DNA from: Pseudomonadales bacterium
Lineage (GTDB): Bacteria; Pseudomonadota; Gammaproteobacteria; Pseudomonadales; UBA7434
NCBI GenBank assembly: GCA_013043705.1
Contig: JABDNS010000077.1
Coordinates: 1 to 46,361, forward strand
Length of the DNA stretch: 46,361 nucleotides
Direction of reading: 5' to 3'
Shown here: one piece after another, positions 43,847 to 46,361 of the stretch
Position numbering within the stretch: position 1 is the first letter of the stretch
Layout: every line of letters starts with the position of its first letter
Notes under the pieces: generated by a model
What the model saw: the letters and a program-made list of their open reading frames with translations, nothing else
Told to the model about the DNA's origin: nothing
Database searches by the model: none
Program-made: the position numbers and the translations under genes

Positions 43847-46225
43847 TTAGCGTGATAGAGTCGCCAAAGTTGCTTGTGCTTCTTCGTAACCGGTGTAGGG
43901 CGCTCTGACATCGGTGGTGGCCAACTGCAAGTGCTTGCGAGCATTGTCTTTGTCGCCCGATTTGAAATACGCCATACCAAGGTGATACTGCAATAACGGC
44001 GATGTGCCCACTTTGTCAACCGCGGCCAGCAAGTAGTTCACCGCTTGTTCGTAGTCGCCGCCTAAGTACATTACCCAGCCAACGGTATCCAGAAAAGCGG
44101 GATTTTCGCTGTCTTGCAGGTCGGCTATCAGTGCGCGCGCTTTGCCAAGGCTGGTATCGGACACCAGGTTTTCGGCATAGATCATGGCCAGGTTGTTCTT
44201 CGCTGCCAATGCGTTCTCGTCGCGCTCAAGAATCGCCTGGTAGGTATCGCGCGCGCTTTTGTAGTCATTCTCTGCGTAATAAAAGCCTGCCAATTCGTAA
44301 CGCAGCGCAGTATTGTCGGTAATATCGATACCTTGCTTCAGCAACGCCTCAACCTGGGGCTTTTTGCCTTGGGTGTAGTAGACCTTGGCCAGTTGGCGAT
44401 AAGCGGGCAGCAACTTGTCACTAAGTTCAAGCGAGCGCTTGAGTTGTTTCTCGGCCTGGCCATAATTCTCGGCCTGCGCATATTGGGTACCCAAAATATA
44501 AAAGCAGTGTGTCTGCTTAGGGTACTTTTCACAGTGCTGTGAAATGTAAGCCATAGCTGCGGCGTTACCCTTTTCTGCGGCCAGTACTTTTGCCAGCGAA
44601 GATAATGATTCTACCGCCTCGGGCCTGTGCTGTAGCGAGCGCTTTAAATTAGCGATAGCAGCGTCGGTTTTATCCAGTCGTAAATCCAGCCCCGATTGCA
44701 GGAAGTAACCCAATGCCTTGGAATCTTCGGAATCGATGAGTCGCTTGGTAAACGTTTCCGCTGCATCCCAATCTTCTTTCATGGCCAGCAAGCGAATCAA
44801 ATTGGTTACCAGCCTGGCATTTTCTGCATCCTTTTCCAGCGCCATCTTGATAAACTTTTCAGCATCGTTGTACTGCTTGGTTTTTATCGCAACGCGCGCT
44901 GCAGTAGTTAGTGTTTGCGCATCCGGCTCTTTAAGCGCAATTAACTTTTTCAGGTTATCCAGCGCTAGCCCTTCACTACCGCTAATTTCCTGGGCTTGTG
45001 CCAACGCCAGCAATGCGGTGCTGTTTGCCGGGTTATTCTTCAGCACGATGCGAAGATCGGCGATGCCATCGTTGATTTCACCGGCGGCAAGACTCAGCCC
45101 GGCGCGCGTAGTCAGCGCAATTTCATTCTGCGGTTCAATTTCCAGCACTTCATCGAACATCTGTTTAGCTTTATCCATATTCTTATCTTTGTAATGGATA
45201 GCGCCCAACAGGTTCCTTGCTTCAATGGCGCCCACACTTCTCGGGTCGCGATCAACAGCCGTGCGCAAGATTTCCATGCCTTTTTCTTTTTCACCCACGA
45301 ACAGGTAAAGCTGAGCCAGCGAGGTATAGAATTCACTTTGGTCGGGATTGCTTTCAATATAGGCCTCGGCCTGCGCAATGGCGGCCTCGCGCGACTTGTG
45401 TTGCTGTAAATAGGATATTACGCGGCGCTTCGCCTCTACCGAATCCGGATTCTTTTCAGCAAACGAACGTACTTCTTGCTCGGCGTCGTCAAAGCGACCC
45501 TCGCGAATGTAATAACGCGCAAGCGTAACCGAATGCGAACTGGATTCAGGGTGGCGCGCCACCAGCTTGCTTAGCTCGGATTCAACTCCCGACTGGTTAT
45601 CCATCTTCTCCAGCACGGCAATTTTCATCATGATAATGCGGTCATCGTCGGGATTAGCTTGCTGGCCTTTATTCAGCATTTCAAGCGCTGCCGAAGCATC
45701 ACCTTCTTCTACCAGGCTTTGCGTCATAACGCCAAGCGCAGGTGAGTTGCCTGGATCCAGCGCCAAAGCTTTCTCCGCCAGCGAGCGAGATTCTTCTTTT
45801 TGTTGCAGGCCAACTAGCGCAACCGACTTGTAACCCATTATTTCAGCATTTTCGGGCTGAACCGCCAACACCTTGTCGGCGTGCTCTACCGCTTCTTTAT
45901 ACGCGCGCACCGAAGCATAGAGTTTTACAATGGCTACACGCGCCTCAACATTACTGTCGTCTTCTTCAAGCACGCTCTGGTACATGCCATAGGCTTTGCG
46001 GATATCGCCGCTCTTCACATGTATATCGCCCAGCACCAGCCTGGCCTCGGCGTTTTTAGGGTTAATCTGCAGGACATTACTAGCATCAATTCGCGCCTTG
46101 TCGAGATTGTCCTCGGCAAGGTATTTCTTGGCCCGCTCAAGGTACTTGGCCTGACGATCGCCGCCATCCCCACAGCCCACCAACACCAACGCGAATAGCA
46201 ATGCAACTAAACCAAATTTTTTCAT
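43847..46225 (-). CDS. TPR-repeat lipoprotein, PEP-CTERM/XrtA system PrsT-like
   Basis: This 792-residue protein begins with a lipoprotein signal peptide ([10 protein letters not shown], Cys near residue 18) and then consists almost wholly of tetratricopeptide repeats. The N-terminal repeats ([22 protein letters not shown]) and the C-terminal block ([46 protein letters not shown]) follow the layout of the large TPR lipoproteins in exosortase (PEP-CTERM) exopolysaccharide loci, as I recall it. That assignment is inferred, as TPR proteins resemble each other. AGGA lies eight bases before the ATG. wecB follows at 11 bases. Confidence 0.8.
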   Translation of the reverse strand: MKKFGLVALLFALVLVGCGDGGDRQAKYLERAKKYLAEDNLDKARIDASNVLQINPKNAEARLVLGDIHVKSGDIRKAYGMYQSVLEEDDSNVEARVAIVKLYASVRAYKEAVEHADKVLAVQPENAEIMGYKSVALVGLQQKEESRSLAEKALALDPGNSPALGVMTQSLVEEGDASAALEMLNKGQQANPDDDRIIMMKIAVLEKMDNQSGVESELSKLVARHPESSSHSVTLARYYIREGRFDDAEQEVRSFAEKNPDSVEAKRRVISYLQQHKSREAAIAQAEAYIESNPDQSEFYTSLAQLYLFVGEKEKGMEILRTAVDRDPRSVGAIEARNLLGAIHYKDKNMDKAKQMFDEVLEIEPQNEIALTTRAGLSLAAGEINDGIADLRIVLKNNPANSTALLALAQAQEISGSEGLALDNLKKLIALKEPDAQTLTTAARVAIKTKQYNDAEKFIKMALEKDAENARLVTNLIRLLAMKEDWDAAETFTKRLIDSEDSKALGYFLQSGLDLRLDKTDAAIANLKRSLQHRPEAVESLSSLAKVLAAEKGNAAAMAYISQHCEKYPKQTHCFYILGTQYAQAENYGQAEKQLKRSLELSDKLLPAYRQLAKVYYTQGKKPQVEALLKQGIDITDNTALRYELAGFYYAENDYKSARDTYQAILERDENALAAKNNLAMIYAENLVSDTSLGKARALIADLQDSENPAFLDTVGWVMYLGGDYEQAVNYLLAAVDKVGTSPLLQYHLGMAYFKSGDKDNARKHLQLATTDVRAPYTGYEEAQATLATLSR

Positions 46226-46361
46226 TTCAATATCCTGCCCTAACAGTGTTTACTATCAAAAAAAACTAAAAGCGACGTAGCTTGTTAATGTTGCGCCGGC
46301 AATTACACTGGTAACCGCTGGCCGTTCAATTCTTGCAATAATATATTCCGATGCGTATAGC
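46226..46361 (-). other. Upstream region of the TPR gene, right edge
   Basis: These 136 bases hold the Shine-Dalgarno AGGA before the TPR gene start and an A-rich run. TATATT on the minus strand at 46345-46340 could be a -10, but its -35 would lie outside the window. No sigma-54 type site (TGGCAC-TTGC) is seen. No gene is visible here. Confidence 0.35.

Overview
The window is chromosomal core DNA of a gammaproteobacterium. Gene order from nadD to lipB follows the Pseudomonas-type arrangement, and the division and wall (dcw) cluster has the usual gammaproteobacterial order. DUF1631, DUF1820 and a PEP-CTERM-type TPR lipoprotein point loosely to Cellvibrionales or a relative; this placement is an inference from gene content. 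I see no tRNA, rRNA, CRISPR array, insertion sequence or prophage.

Region 1 (1-17970, minus strand) is a nearly complete dcw cluster. In transcription order it reads mraZ, rsmH, ftsL, ftsI, murE, murF, mraY, murD, ftsW, murG, murC, ddl, ftsQ, ftsA, ftsZ, then the first 34 codons of lpxC at the left edge. Most neighbours overlap by 1-8 bases. Upstream of mraZ lie three 10-bp-spaced GTGG boxes that look like the MraZ autoregulatory operator.

Region 2 (about 18.1-23.9 kb) is accessory or poorly characterised. It holds a conserved hypothetical of DUF6231 type, a convergent small orphan with its own terminator, a DUF1631 protein with a basic Ala/Lys/Ser-rich linker followed by a PilZ-domain protein, and a subgroup Ic aminotransferase.

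Region 3 (23.9-30.7 kb) is an RNA-processing and lipoprotein module. miaB is on the minus strand and diverges from a DUF1820 gene. Then come phoH (ybeZ), ybeY, corC (ybeX), lnt and an alkyltransferase-like (Atl) gene on the plus strand.

Region 4 (30.7-46.2 kb, minus strand) is the elongation (mrd) cluster. In transcription order it reads TPR lipoprotein, wecB, proA, nadD, rsfS, rlmH, mrdA (PBP2), rodA, mltB, rlpA, dacA, ybeD, lipB and an AEC-family transporter that sits where lipA is found in pseudomonads.

The window therefore joins the septal machinery (FtsZ, FtsA, FtsQ, FtsL, FtsW, FtsI), the complete cytoplasmic route from UDP-MurNAc to lipid II apart from MurA and MurB, and the elongasome (PBP2, RodA) with its trimming enzymes (MltB, RlpA, PBP5/6-type DacA). 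No clearly new large system is visible. The best leads are a hairpin-dense spacer between rlpA and dacA, the DUF1631-PilZ pair, the TPR-wecB pair that may mark the edge of an exosortase/exopolysaccharide locus beyond 46361, a changed SXN motif in FtsI, and the repeated ATGCCTGA start context.
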